A stretch of 64,000 bases of DNA from Bacillus cytotoxicus. Its GTDB lineage: Bacteria; Bacillota; Bacilli; Bacillales; Bacillaceae_G. The translations under genes and the position numbers were made by a program. The stretch lies in assembly GCF_023715645.1 (NCBI RefSeq), contig NZ_JAMBOP010000021.1, forward strand, positions 16,892-80,891, written 5' to 3'. Positions 9,258-19,208 of the stretch are shown here, piece by piece (the first letter of the stretch is position 1; every line of letters starts with the position of its first letter). The notes below the pieces were generated by a model, which saw nothing but the letters and a program-made list of their open reading frames with translations, was not told where the DNA came from and did no database searches.

Positions 9258-10577
9258 TTATCCAAACACGCTCATCTCATCTAAAAACGCTCGCCTATTT
9301 CTATACTGTATTTCCAGTGCTTCTAAGCGACTTTGCCATACCTCATATTCATTTAATTTGTTGTCGTAAATGTTTCTTACCTTTTTAAAGTATGTGATAG
9401 ATTCTCGGTAACTCTTACGATTCCCATTCGGTATAAATGAACAGCCTTTGTTCCAATAATACTCAATAATTTCTCTTGGATATTGATCTACAAGCTTGTC
9501 CGCTAAGCTGTCCCAATCTGTATATGTATATCGACTCGGTTCAAGGATGGTTTCTAATATTTCATCATACCTTTCCATGTCATAGCAAATTTCCAAGTAA
9601 TCCCTCATATTTTCTTTTTGAACAATTCCTAGCATCTCTTCTTGCACTTCTGCCCAATCTTCAGCTGAGAGTTGCTCTTTCATGGAATTGAAGTCCTCAT
9701 AATGGTTTTTATTGTGATAATCTGTTCGAAATGCCCTTACTAAAATATTCTTTAACTCTTCATACTTATTCTTCCGTTTAAAGTATCTAAAAGTACGATC
9801 ACATATTAAGCCAATGTCTGATTGCTTTTGGAAAGCCATATCTACTACGGCCTGTATTTGAGTTATTTCATCTTGTTCTACATAGTAATCAAATAGAAAT
9901 GCAAATAATTCTGTTTTTCTACCTTGTCCGTTCTCTATTCCTGCTTCAGCAACTTCGATCGCTTTATCTATTTGCCCCTGTGATATGTAATATGCTGCTA
10001 AATCCCAATAATCCATCCCATATTCTAAAGATTGTAACCGCATTTGCAAATACGCTTCCCCATCTTGTAATTGGTCTTTATAAATGCGCATAATGCACTT
10101 TTGATTCCAGGTACTAGGTTCCTTTTGAAATAACGTAATCACATATTCCCAGTCCGAATCCGACTCACATAATTCATAGATCTTATCTATTAGCACATCC
10201 TCAAATCCAGAGTTTCCAAGGGCATATTGCGTAAATAATTTATTGATTAGTAATCGTTTCTTATCAGCAGGGATAGAAAATTGAGATAATAAGTCTGTTA
10301 TTTTCTCCAAATATTCATAGGCCTCATACTCAAGGTGTTCAGGTCCACCGCCATATTTATTGAAATCGCTAATAATATCTTCTGCCCTTTCCCAATATTC
10401 CCAAAGAAGCTTGTTTGATAAAGGATCTTTTTTTTCGATTCCTTTCTGCAGCGCGTACCATTCCATTACAGCCATATCTATATCCACATAATGATGTGCC
10501 AAGTGCTTCACTAATTCAATCAATTCTTCTTTTTCTAATTCCTTACACAAATCTTGTAATGATAATTTTCGAGTCAT
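9258..10577 (-). CDS. Helical-repeat (TPR-like) protein of unknown function
   Basis: A 439-residue acidic, all-helical protein. The middle has TPR-like helical pairs (for example DLAAYYISQGQIDKAIEVAE, and ESITYFKKVRNIYDNKLNEY near the end). There is no signal peptide, membrane segment or catalytic motif. The N-terminal part (residues 1-110) resembles the C-terminal region of SWIM-zinc-finger proteins as far as I recall, but the zinc finger itself is absent. Function unknown; probably a protein-interaction scaffold. Confidence 0.7.
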   Translation of the reverse strand: MTRKLSLQDLCKELEKEELIELVKHLAHHYVDIDMAVMEWYALQKGIEKKDPLSNKLLWEYWERAEDIISDFNKYGGGPEHLEYEAYEYLEKITDLLSQFSIPADKKRLLINKLFTQYALGNSGFEDVLIDKIYELCESDSDWEYVITLFQKEPSTWNQKCIMRIYKDQLQDGEAYLQMRLQSLEYGMDYWDLAAYYISQGQIDKAIEVAEAGIENGQGRKTELFAFLFDYYVEQDEITQIQAVVDMAFQKQSDIGLICDRTFRYFKRKNKYEELKNILVRAFRTDYHNKNHYEDFNSMKEQLSAEDWAEVQEEMLGIVQKENMRDYLEICYDMERYDEILETILEPSRYTYTDWDSLADKLVDQYPREIIEYYWNKGCSFIPNGNRKSYRESITYFKKVRNIYDNKLNEYEVWQSRLEALEIQYRNRRAFLDEMSVFG

Positions 10578-10619
10578 TTATTCACTTCTCCCTAAAAGTT
10601 TCACTATATATAAATTCAT

Positions 10620-10800
10620 TTTAATTTTTCAATATATAAGTCGCTGCCATGCAGACCAAAATATGACTGCTACTTGATTTCTCCCTTTGTTTTAAACTTT
10701 ACATGTGATAGGAAAAGCCCCTGATCGCTTCTATACATAGCCAGATGCTTTTGCCTACCTAAAATAAAAGGATTTTCAGGGCATTTTTCAATTTTAATTT
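10620..10800. repeat. Dispersed cereus-group repeat (bcr1-like core)
   Basis: Shares the core CTTTGTTTTAAA ... GTGATAGGAAAAG-CCCTGA ... AGCCAGATGC with copies near 27.1, 29.1, 34.7, 36.0, 38.1, 46.0 and 47.8 kb. This copy lacks the terminal repeats of the full MITEs. Confidence 0.65.
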
Positions 10801-10805
10801 ATACA

Positions 10806-11525
10806 TTATTCCCCATAAGAAAACTTCTCCAAAATACCATTAATCAACTCCAAGTCAAATTCCTCTGGGTCAAATTCGCCTAGCCAGTCTTTCATCTCTT
10901 CATCCAGCTCTCCTTCACCTTTTAGAGATGCTTGAATTTCGCTATACCCGTAAATACCGCCGCAATCTTCAGGTGGACATGCTCGCTTTCCTTTTAGGCA
11001 TGTTGGAACCATAATTTCCTCATCAATTGACAATACTTTTTCTAGTACTAGCTCATGTTCCCAGTCATCGCCGAAGTCATATGTATACAGACATTTTTGC
11101 TTTTCTTCTGTTAGCAGTTCTCCTATTTGTGTTTCTTCCGCATCATATACTTCCTTTGAAGATGGAAAAATCTCAAATGAATCGTCTACTATTTCAACGC
11201 GTGCATCTTTCGTATCAAAATTATATAAATGATAGTTTTCCCATCCCATTACAATCTGAATAATAATATGCAAATCTTCAAAGGTTACTTGATTATCAAT
11301 AAGAAATCTTCTCCAAATTGGTGGACGAATGCCTTTTAATGTAATCTTAAATTGATAAATAGCAGGTTGTACAGGTTTTCGTTCTCTTACTGCCCTTTCC
11401 TTTTCTCCCCCAACAAATTCTATGATTTCCGCCAAACGTTCTTTTTCGTTAGGCGGCATAACTTTCCAAATATCAGCTTTTTTTATCTCATCAATGAGGT
11501 CTAATACTATTTTGTTTATTAGCAT
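10806..11525 (-). CDS. pRiA4b ORF-3-like protein
   Basis: A 239-residue protein whose centre carries the family signature: YQFKITLKGIRPPIWRRF, then DLHIIIQIVMGWENYHLYNF, then DFGDDWEHELVLEKV, and CPPEDCGGIYGY. The family (PF07929, named after plasmid pRiA4b ORF-3 and found with IS1096-type elements) has no established function. The N-terminal 55 residues are a separate helical extension. It is a single gene with its own spacer on each side. Confidence 0.85.
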   Translation of the reverse strand: MLINKIVLDLIDEIKKADIWKVMPPNEKERLAEIIEFVGGEKERAVRERKPVQPAIYQFKITLKGIRPPIWRRFLIDNQVTFEDLHIIIQIVMGWENYHLYNFDTKDARVEIVDDSFEIFPSSKEVYDAEETQIGELLTEEKQKCLYTYDFGDDWEHELVLEKVLSIDEEIMVPTCLKGKRACPPEDCGGIYGYSEIQASLKGEGELDEEMKDWLGEFDPEEFDLELINGILEKFSYGE

Positions 11526-11771
11526 TTTGAAGCACCTTCTTTCTTTTTTTATAGCTTATATGAATCATTATAAACACTTTTCCATCATAAATAATCACTG
11601 ATTGATAGATTTCTTAATCTACACCCTCAATCAACAAAACGATAGTTAATCGGTTTAGAAACTAACAATATCCCGGTTTCCCCATACACTAAAATCATTT
11701 TCACTATTTGCGCATTTCTTTTCATTTCTTGTACAATATAGAAAATAGGTATAAACAGGGAGAGAAAATCC

Positions 11772-12656
11772 ATGTCCAATCAATTAGTAAATTTACGAAT
11801 TGATTTTGCGTTTAAACAGTTATTTGGCACAAGTGGTAGTGAAGATATTTTAATCGCTTTTTTAAATGCCCTGCTAGCAAACTCTTTAGAGGCTCCTATT
11901 TTATCACTTCAATTAGAAGATCCCCATTTACATCGTGAATACGAGGATGATAAGTTATCAATTCTAGATGTATCTGCTACGTTAGATACAGGATTAAAAA
12001 TTAATGTAGAGATACAGCTGAATAATACGCATGATATGATTAAACGTAGTTTATATTATTGGGGAAAACTGTACACTTCACAATTACAAAAAGGTATGCC
12101 GTATAGTTCACTTCATCAAACCATTACAATAAACCTGTTAAACTTTGTACTTTTCCAAGAGTATGAAGATTTTCACACAACAGGAAAACTATGGAATACA
12201 CAAAGACAGAAAGTATTTAGTGAGGATATAGAAATTCATGTTGTAGAAATCCCGAAATTGATGCAGCAATGGCGAGAGGAAAAAATTAATCCGTGGAAAG
12301 ATTCCTTTGTTCGTTGGCTGTTATTATTACCAGCGAATGAAGATAAACACTTAACACAAACATTGGAGGATATCGCTATGAACCAAGATCCTATTTTACA
12401 AAAAGCAATGGATAAGTGGGAACGTATGAGTCAAGATTCTTCTTTCCGCAAAGAGTATGAAGCAAGGGAGAAAGCCTTAATGGATGAGGCTGCGAAGTTT
12501 GCTCATGCACGTAATAAAGGAAGAGAAGAAGGAATTCAACAAGGAAAGATCCAAATGATTCGAGGAATGCATGAAATTGGAGTTTCACTGGAAATGATTG
12601 CGAAAGCAAGTAAATTGAGTGTCAAAGACATAGAACATATTTTGGGACAAAAATGA
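11772..12656 (+). CDS. Rpn-family recombination-promoting nuclease (PD-(D/E)xK)
   Basis: A 294-residue protein of the Rpn/YhgA (transposase_31) group. The N-terminus has the family opening RIDFAFKQLFG, then a nuclease core with the acidic SILDVSATLDTG and NVEIQL. The C-terminal 100 residues are a charged helical tail ending in a short helix-turn-helix-like segment (MIAKASKLSVKDIEHIL). Family members cleave DNA and raise RecA-independent recombination. A truncated paralogue of its C-terminal third lies at 53.3-53.6 kb. The ATG follows GGGAGAG. Confidence 0.88.
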   Translation: MSNQLVNLRIDFAFKQLFGTSGSEDILIAFLNALLANSLEAPILSLQLEDPHLHREYEDDKLSILDVSATLDTGLKINVEIQLNNTHDMIKRSLYYWGKLYTSQLQKGMPYSSLHQTITINLLNFVLFQEYEDFHTTGKLWNTQRQKVFSEDIEIHVVEIPKLMQQWREEKINPWKDSFVRWLLLLPANEDKHLTQTLEDIAMNQDPILQKAMDKWERMSQDSSFRKEYEAREKALMDEAAKFAHARNKGREEGIQQGKIQMIRGMHEIGVSLEMIAKASKLSVKDIEHILGQK

Positions 12657-12664
12657 GTGAGTAA

Positions 12665-12697
12665 TAAAAAAGAGGCCTCCTACACTTGGGAGCCTCT
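12665..12697. terminator. Bidirectional terminator between rpn and the SMC operon
   Basis: GAGGCCTCC and GGGAGCCTC form a stem with A-rich and T-rich flanks, so it can stop both convergent transcripts. It overlaps the stop codon of the minus-strand jetC-like gene. Confidence 0.8.
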
Positions 12698-15600
12698 CTT
12701 TCTTTGAATCTGTACAATTCTACTAACTGGCACACTTGCCTCATGCATAACTGTCAATGATTTTGAAAAGTGTTGTAAGTACTTTGAATCGTGACTTTTT
12801 GGTGATACGATAAGCATTTTTCGTTCTAGTTCTTCTTCAAATAGGGTAAATACTTTTTCTTTACGGTTATCATCTAATGCGCTATCGTATTCGTCGAGAA
12901 TGATATAGCCAGGCGATGCTTCGATTGTTTGGAGTAATGCTAGTGCGAATAATAAGGAGGATAGTGATTCTTCTCCTCCGGATACACCGCTGCCGACTTT
13001 ACCGCCTCGGCCTTTGGCGCTTATATCTTCCATTTTGCCGCGGTGTCCTTTTTTGCGTGCTTTTATATATAAATAGTAGCGCATTTCACCGTGTTTATTC
13101 GTGTCCATATCCCATTCTACTTTGCCCTCAAAGTGGAACTTTTCCATGTATTGTTCAAATTTTTTATGAATTTTATGGACGTTCATTTGAATGGTTGTTT
13201 CGAGACGTTCTTTCATGGTTTTCATATTTTCGCGAATGTCAGTGAGAATTTGTCCGCTGTTATGCACTTCTTCGTTGCTTTTTTCGTATTCTTCTTTCAT
13301 TTTGGCATAGTTTTCCGGAGCGAGTGGGTTTACCTTTTCTTGTAAGGCACCCTCTAGCATTATTTTGGCTTCTTGACGTTGAGAAATAGCCATTTTTTCA
13401 GACCAGTTTTCTGTTTTCTTTTGCCATCCTATTTGTTCTAATAGTTTTCGATACGTGTCATCAGCATCTTTACTTTGTCTTTGCGTTGTAACTAGTTTTT
13501 CTTCTTCTGTTATAAAAGAATCTTGTGTACGCTGTTTTTTCTTTTCTAACTGCTGAACGTATGAATGTAATGTTTCTAAATCCTGCTTTTCATTTTTTAT
13601 ATCTCGATTTAACTTATTACATTTGTCTTCCAACTGATTACACGTATCTTCTACCTCATCCTTTTGACTTTCTAATGCTTTCATTTGATGAGATAACGTC
13701 ATTTGCAGTTGTTCGAGTTCTTGCATGCGCGCAATTTTTTCTTGTTCTTTATGCAGTTCTTCGTAAATTGCTACATATCCCTTTAATACTTCAATACGCT
13801 CTTTCAGCCTTTCAATATGTGTATGCAGCGCTTGGTCTATGCGGCGCAGTTCTTGTATTTGCTCCTCGAACTTTTGCTTTTCTTCACGTTTACGCTCTAA
13901 TGATTCAATCCGAAAGGCACGGTCACCTGTTTGCTGCAAAACTGCTTCTGCGTCTCTTACTTTATAGACGATATCACGCAGCCCGTTTTCCTTGTCAGTT
14001 AGTTTTTCAATGCCGAGATTATATTGTGAAAGCTTATTCTCATGAACTTCAATCCAGTTTTCTGTTTCCTTCAGGCGCTGGAGCATTGCTTTCTCACTTA
14101 AAATATACTCTGCCTTCTCCTGAGCGCCGCGCAATCCTCTTACATCACGCAAAACGCCTTGCCAAATAGATGGCTGCTCTCCTGTAAAAAATTGTTTTAC
14201 CCACCATAAAGCCTTCATCGCCACAGAAACGAACTGGTCATTCTCCTTTATTTTCAGCTGATATTTGGGTAATGAGATTACACTCTCTGTTGGAATGATG
14301 AGCGGAAGAGGAACGTAATACAAATCGTTTGGCGGCGTAAACTCTTTCGCTTCTACGAAAATGGCATATTTAATCGTATTTAAAAGATCTTCACTTCGAA
14401 GGACAGCATTTTCCTCCAATTCAATCAAATCACGTAACGGATAAGCTTGTATGCCTAATCTCTTAAAATATCGCAGTCCTTCTTCTTGCCTTGGGCTTAC
14501 ATAACGGTTCAACTCGATTTGCTTTTTCTCTTCTCTTTTTTTCCGAAGTTCCTGTGTTAATAATGCAGCATCATCCTTTGTTTGCCGAAGAAGCATTTCT
14601 GTTTCTTGTTGTTGCTTTTCGACAGCAAAGCTTGATGTATATTGTTCGATGTAACTTTTCGCATCCGTTACTGCTTTTTCATCTGCTTTCACTTGAATTT
14701 TCAATTCCGCAATTTGGTCTATTAGCTTATTACACTTGTCGCTCTCATTCTTAATCGCCTGTTCTGTCTGCGCTTTCTCTCGCTCTGCTTCTTGAAGCTG
14801 TTGCTCTTTCGTTGTTTTTTCTTCGTACACTTGTGTTTCACTAATTGAAATACCTTTTACACGTTCTGTTACGTCTTTTATATCTTCTTTAATGCCTGTT
14901 AATTCTCTTTGCGCAGTTTTACTTTTTTCCTTATGCTGCGCTATGTTTTCTTCTAACAGCTCAAGGTCTTTCTCTGCCTCTTGAAAATGGTTTTGTTGCT
15001 GCACCAACTCTGTTTCCAATACAGAAATACTTTCTTCTGCCTGCGCAGTCTCCTCATATTTTTCCTCAAGCGCCCTACTTACTTCTTCTAATTCGTTCTT
15101 ATATTTCATACGCTCTGCTTCATAATATTCTTCTAGCGTACACAATGCGGTTTTATATTGAACGAGCCCTTCCTTTATGCGTACTTGCTGGCTTTCGTAG
15201 CGGTTCTTTTCCTTTTCCCATATCTCAAGGTCAAACTTATACTGCATTTGATTATTGCGAGCCGTTCGCATAGCCGCCTCGGCTTCGCGCTCTTGATCCT
15301 TAAACGTTTCCCACGACTTTTGAATGTTCTCAATCCCTGTCATTTCACTAAAAATACGAAAGCGTTCCTCCGGTTTCATCACCGCAAACTGATTTACGTC
15401 TTGCTGGTACCAAATTAAATAAAAGGCATCCGGATCCACTTTATACTTTTGAAGCAGCACCCTTTTATACTCTCTAAAGTTAAAATGCTTGTCCGCAGAT
15501 GAAAAACGCGTTTCATGATCCCACTCATCTACACGATCTCCTTCTGCAATATAATACTCTTTCTTTAGCGGATGACCCGGCGTCTGCTCTAGCACAAGCA

Positions 15601-15877
15601 TGAATCTAACAAACTTTGCGGCATCCACAAATCCGTTATTTTCAAATATCAATTCAATTTTCGCACGCCATACTTGGTTATCTGGAAGGTTTTTCGAACG
15701 AAGTCCTTCTATATTTACTTTACTAGAGGCCATAACTGCTCCCCAGCAAAATGTGAGTGTTGATTTTCCAGCACCGTTTGCACCAGCTATTAAAATGTGC
15801 TCCTGTTTACCAGACAAATCAATATTTGTAGGTTTATAATCTCGTATACCAGTAAAAGAAATGCGGTATGGAATCAT
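12680..15877 (-). CDS. jetC: SMC/MukB-like ATPase of a Wadjet-type system (JetC role)
   Basis: A 1065-residue SMC-like motor. Walker A is GANGAGKST at residues 32-40; two long coiled coils (about 215-440 and 620-860) flank a hinge-like globular part (about 450-600). The ABC signature VSGGEES starts near 965 and Walker B is IILDEYDSALD with Asp995/Glu996. In Wadjet (EptABCD/MksBEFG) this subunit forms a loop-extruding ATPase that recognises small circular DNA for cleavage by JetD. It is the last gene of a four-gene operon and its ATG overlaps the previous stop (ATGA). Confidence 0.9.
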   Translation of the reverse strand: MIPYRISFTGIRDYKPTNIDLSGKQEHILIAGANGAGKSTLTFCWGAVMASSKVNIEGLRSKNLPDNQVWRAKIELIFENNGFVDAAKFVRFMLVLEQTPGHPLKKEYYIAEGDRVDEWDHETRFSSADKHFNFREYKRVLLQKYKVDPDAFYLIWYQQDVNQFAVMKPEERFRIFSEMTGIENIQKSWETFKDQEREAEAAMRTARNNQMQYKFDLEIWEKEKNRYESQQVRIKEGLVQYKTALCTLEEYYEAERMKYKNELEEVSRALEEKYEETAQAEESISVLETELVQQQNHFQEAEKDLELLEENIAQHKEKSKTAQRELTGIKEDIKDVTERVKGISISETQVYEEKTTKEQQLQEAEREKAQTEQAIKNESDKCNKLIDQIAELKIQVKADEKAVTDAKSYIEQYTSSFAVEKQQQETEMLLRQTKDDAALLTQELRKKREEKKQIELNRYVSPRQEEGLRYFKRLGIQAYPLRDLIELEENAVLRSEDLLNTIKYAIFVEAKEFTPPNDLYYVPLPLIIPTESVISLPKYQLKIKENDQFVSVAMKALWWVKQFFTGEQPSIWQGVLRDVRGLRGAQEKAEYILSEKAMLQRLKETENWIEVHENKLSQYNLGIEKLTDKENGLRDIVYKVRDAEAVLQQTGDRAFRIESLERKREEKQKFEEQIQELRRIDQALHTHIERLKERIEVLKGYVAIYEELHKEQEKIARMQELEQLQMTLSHQMKALESQKDEVEDTCNQLEDKCNKLNRDIKNEKQDLETLHSYVQQLEKKKQRTQDSFITEEEKLVTTQRQSKDADDTYRKLLEQIGWQKKTENWSEKMAISQRQEAKIMLEGALQEKVNPLAPENYAKMKEEYEKSNEEVHNSGQILTDIRENMKTMKERLETTIQMNVHKIHKKFEQYMEKFHFEGKVEWDMDTNKHGEMRYYLYIKARKKGHRGKMEDISAKGRGGKVGSGVSGGEESLSSLLFALALLQTIEASPGYIILDEYDSALDDNRKEKVFTLFEEELERKMLIVSPKSHDSKYLQHFSKSLTVMHEASVPVSRIVQIQRKRGSQV

Positions 15878-16557
15878 AATGTTTCCTCCCCTCCCACGTT
15901 ATAGCGCTTGAAAAATTTTAAAACATCGTCCATATGGAGTTGCTGCGACTGACTAAATTCTGCCGCCCGGTGTAAAAATGAATCGGAAAACATTCTACTG
16001 CCAATAGCCGTTAATGCATACGCCTCTTCTTGGGAAGGCGATTCATACTTTGTAATTGCTCCTATTTTCAAAAGTGGCTCTAAGTTCGTCAGCACTTTTC
16101 TCCGCGCTTGCAGCGTCTCATGTCCGAGGGCACTAAGCAGCTGATGAAATAGCGTAAATTCATTTTGCAACACTTCTTGATGATAGAAAATGAACATAAG
16201 AAGGCCCAGGCTTTCTGAAGATAACACTTCGCGCGCCTGTCTCGCTGGTACACGCATCATTACGATTACTTGATCGCGGCGCTCGTCGTATATGCATTGA
16301 AAATAACCACTTAACGCACCGTTTATCCGTTTTATAAATGATTGGAATCCCTCGGCATCATCATGATCTAATCCAAGCATTCGCATTACTTCTTTTCGTC
16401 GTAATCCAAAATTATCAGCCCGCATACGAGCTGAAGAGGAAAACAACAATTGCATAAACGTATACTCTTCATCACGTGACAATACGTCGCGGAGCTCACT
16501 CAACTTTGTTAGTGGATTGATTCCCTTTTCGGCTTCGAACTCGTTTTCGTTTATCAT
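15874..16557 (-). CDS. jetB: KITE/MukE-like subunit of Wadjet-type system (JetB role)
   Basis: A protein of about 227 residues made of winged-helix segments (LRRKEVMRMLGLD; LTAIGSRMFSDSFL), the composition of JetB/MukE KITE subunits that bind the kleisin. The assignment rests mainly on its place between the kleisin-like and SMC genes and on its size. A GTG at 16563 is an alternative start. Its 5' end overlaps the previous gene by about 60 bases and its TGA overlaps the jetC ATG. Confidence 0.75.
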   Translation of the reverse strand: MINENEFEAEKGINPLTKLSELRDVLSRDEEYTFMQLLFSSSARMRADNFGLRRKEVMRMLGLDHDDAEGFQSFIKRINGALSGYFQCIYDERRDQVIVMMRVPARQAREVLSSESLGLLMFIFYHQEVLQNEFTLFHQLLSALGHETLQARRKVLTNLEPLLKIGAITKYESPSQEEAYALTAIGSRMFSDSFLHRAAEFSQSQQLHMDDVLKFFKRYNVGGEETL

Positions 16558-17911
16558 CCTCACTCACCCACTCCCATTCTTTTTGTACATTTCGTTCGTT
16601 TACCTGTTGATTATCAAGAATCTCAGCTTTATGATTCGCTGTTAATGCCGACAGTGCAATTAATGCATTGACCGCATCTCCCCATTGATCCGACCCTGCT
16701 TCTAGTACAATCTCTTCCATATCCGCTTCTTCCGTTTCAAGTAAAAACGACTCCAGCCTTTCCGTATGAATCTGTTCCTTCGTCATAGTCCATTGCTGCT
16801 CTTCTAGAAGCTTACTCAATTCCTCTTCTGACAACTCTTCCACATCTTCATACGCCTCTTCCGGCATTTCCTCTATATCATCTGTGTACGGCTGATAGTC
16901 CTCTAAATACTCGGTAGCGCCAGAAATTGCTGCATAAGAGATAGGCGAGGCAAACTTCACCGGCATCCACAAACCATCAAGGCGCTCACCTTGGCGCCGA
17001 TCTTGTTCCATAAAACTCAATACTTCATGAGCATCCGGCTGCTCTATATCTTGCTTTGTAAAAGAATTTTCGATAAAACGGCGAAGTAAATCATGCCGAA
17101 TCTCCACCCCAATCGGTGATTCTTGAATATGTGTAAAATGTAAGATTTTCTTAATTGTCCCAAGGCTCACTTGTGAACCTTCAAAAATAACGCTTGTCCC
17201 TCTTTTAATAAGCGGCTCTATGACAAGACTCTCTTCAAATGTTTGAAACTTTTGGAAGCGTTCTTCAAAACGGGCATTCAATTCATTTATTAAACTATGA
17301 ATAATTTGGACTTGCGGCAATGCATAGCGATCTGCCAAATACTCCAGTTCGCGTTCCCTTAATTTATCTACAGCTTCCTCGACATTCTTAATCATACTCG
17401 CAAGCTTATTCCCGCCAGATACACCCTTATCATCATACGCTTCGCTTAAATCAGCATCTCGATTCGCTTGATACAACGAGCGCGTTACATCATCCTGCAT
17501 ATAATAGGCTAACGAATCATTCGCCAATCGAATGAGCACATCGATCATCCGTTTCCCAACATCCATCATCGTAATCTTGTTTTTCCCTTTGGAAATCCAG
17601 CCATATTTATCTAACACATTCATAAAATGTTCTAAACCAATATCTGGATCGTGACCATACATATTACGATAGCGAAACTTTAACGTACGCACATCTTCTA
17701 TAGATGAAGTAAGTCCTAGCGCCTCTTCATTTAAAATATTTAACAGCAGCAAAAACTGATGTGTTTTCACCGGGTCATTAAAATATTCTCCTTGTCCTAG
17801 CTCTGAGATAACACCGGCCAGTTTATTCAAATCTTTCATCGCATTACGAAGAGAAATATGCGATGCATCCGCTTCTAAAATAGAAATTAATGATTGATCC
17901 ACGCCTTCCAA
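16496..17911 (-). CDS. jetA: Kleisin-like subunit of Wadjet-type system (JetA role)
   Basis: A 471-residue acidic protein with an N-terminal helical/winged-helix region, a central helical region (about 170-270) and a long acidic linker (about 345-400, rich in Glu), as expected for a MukF-like kleisin that bridges the SMC heads. It starts at TTG 17911, nine bases after AGGGGG and overlapping the jetD gene. I recognise it by context and composition rather than by a sharp motif. Confidence 0.72.
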   Translation of the reverse strand: MEGVDQSLISILEADASHISLRNAMKDLNKLAGVISELGQGEYFNDPVKTHQFLLLLNILNEEALGLTSSIEDVRTLKFRYRNMYGHDPDIGLEHFMNVLDKYGWISKGKNKITMMDVGKRMIDVLIRLANDSLAYYMQDDVTRSLYQANRDADLSEAYDDKGVSGGNKLASMIKNVEEAVDKLRERELEYLADRYALPQVQIIHSLINELNARFEERFQKFQTFEESLVIEPLIKRGTSVIFEGSQVSLGTIKKILHFTHIQESPIGVEIRHDLLRRFIENSFTKQDIEQPDAHEVLSFMEQDRRQGERLDGLWMPVKFASPISYAAISGATEYLEDYQPYTDDIEEMPEEAYEDVEELSEEELSKLLEEQQWTMTKEQIHTERLESFLLETEEADMEEIVLEAGSDQWGDAVNALIALSALTANHKAEILDNQQVNERNVQKEWEWVSEDDKRKRVRSRKGNQSTNKVE

Positions 17912-19155
17912 ATCGCTGTACCCCCTAGCTGCTCTTCTTGTTCGCTCTCTCGTAAGTAAACAGTTTCTTCATATTCCTGTTTGCTTAATACCGTAGATTC
18001 TGGAGAAATCCATTTTATACAGCGTCCATACGGCTCTACTACTTCAAACAACATATCACAAATCACTTTCCCAGCTCGGTCATAATCTGTCCAAATCATA
18101 ATTTTCGTAATCGATTCTGAATGTGTCAGCACACTTTGAATCAATTTTTTATGCCCGCTGCGCAGTTGTCCATCCACACCGATTACAAGACTACCTGTCT
18201 CGCTCAAAAAATTCTCCTCCGCTGCCATTCTTGTAAGTACAGCCCGGTTCTCAACAAGCCACAGCACCTTCGCATTTGCCCTATACTCATAACGAAACAC
18301 AGCCAAATCCGTTACCGCTCGCACCGTATCACATAAGTAATGAGTATCTCCTTCCCGCAAATCTCCGCAAAAGAAAATCGGCGTAACCGTACCTAAGCTT
18401 ACTAACCCAAAACAATGGGGCGGCGCATCCAATAATTGCTCCAACAGATCGAGAAATTCTTTTTTATGCGCATCAAACTTTTTCGAGCCACCAATACTTT
18501 GATAATACATCGCCCCGATTTCCTTCCAATCAAATGCGCGCTTCTCAAAACTAATTTGATACAAAGCAAGTAAAAACTCTAAAAATAGTAATACCTTCGT
18601 ATGTGACCACCGCTTATCTTCCAACACCGGCAGATCTCGCTCTATTTTCCCTTCTATTTCATCTAATACACGCAATAATTTCTCTGTATATACATGCGTA
18701 TAATCTGGCAGTAAAGATTTTTTCTCAATCCATTCCTGCAGTTCCTCTTGCTCTTTCCCCTTCTCTACTTCACGCTGCTCCTCCATGTATAGAAATAACC
18801 CGTATCCCATTCTATACACCGTATAATCAACGGTTTTTCCGTCTTTTTTAAAACGTACTTCTTTTATAAGAAGGCCGCGCTCTATACAATCCACTAAATC
18901 ACGCGGAGCCAACCATTTAGAGATCTCGCTCTCTTTTTTCTTTACGTTAGGAGTATAAAATACTTTGGCAACTTCCTTAGGAGCGTCTAGCACTCCTGCT
19001 TCACTGATGAAAATTTCTGCTGTTTTTATAATGTTACGAGGGGTTTGTTTCATAATCGGGAGAATTGTCATGTTATTTTCTTGACGTATATATAAGTCAT
19101 CAATTGTTTCAGCACTTTTAACGATATATGTTTGAATAAACTGCAACATATTCAT
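17887..19155 (-). CDS. jetD: TOPRIM nuclease subunit of Wadjet-type system (JetD role)
   Basis: A 422-residue protein with an N-terminal arm-like region and a C-terminal TOPRIM domain: Glu302 in LWLVENRAVL and the D-x-D pair Asp357/Asp359 in WTDYDRAG. In Wadjet, JetD resembles the topoisomerase VI A subunit and cuts the trapped plasmid. Here it is the first gene of the operon, unlike the jetABCD order of the classic type I system. The start follows GGGAAGTGG. Confidence 0.88.
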   Translation of the reverse strand: MNMLQFIQTYIVKSAETIDDLYIRQENNMTILPIMKQTPRNIIKTAEIFISEAGVLDAPKEVAKVFYTPNVKKKESEISKWLAPRDLVDCIERGLLIKEVRFKKDGKTVDYTVYRMGYGLFLYMEEQREVEKGKEQEELQEWIEKKSLLPDYTHVYTEKLLRVLDEIEGKIERDLPVLEDKRWSHTKVLLFLEFLLALYQISFEKRAFDWKEIGAMYYQSIGGSKKFDAHKKEFLDLLEQLLDAPPHCFGLVSLGTVTPIFFCGDLREGDTHYLCDTVRAVTDLAVFRYEYRANAKVLWLVENRAVLTRMAAEENFLSETGSLVIGVDGQLRSGHKKLIQSVLTHSESITKIMIWTDYDRAGKVICDMLFEVVEPYGRCIKWISPESTVLSKQEYEETVYLRESEQEEQLGGTAIWKAWINH

Positions 19156-19208
19156 ATTACCACTTCCCTAATTTATCGTTGCTTGTATTGTATCATAGAT
19201 GCTTTAAT

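Noticed and set aside
13525-14169. Open frame of 214 codons on the plus strand inside the SMC gene
   Set aside because: It is antisense to the coiled coil of the SMC protein, has no ribosome binding site, and its Leu/Phe/Tyr-rich product is what the complement of Glu/Lys/Gln codons gives.
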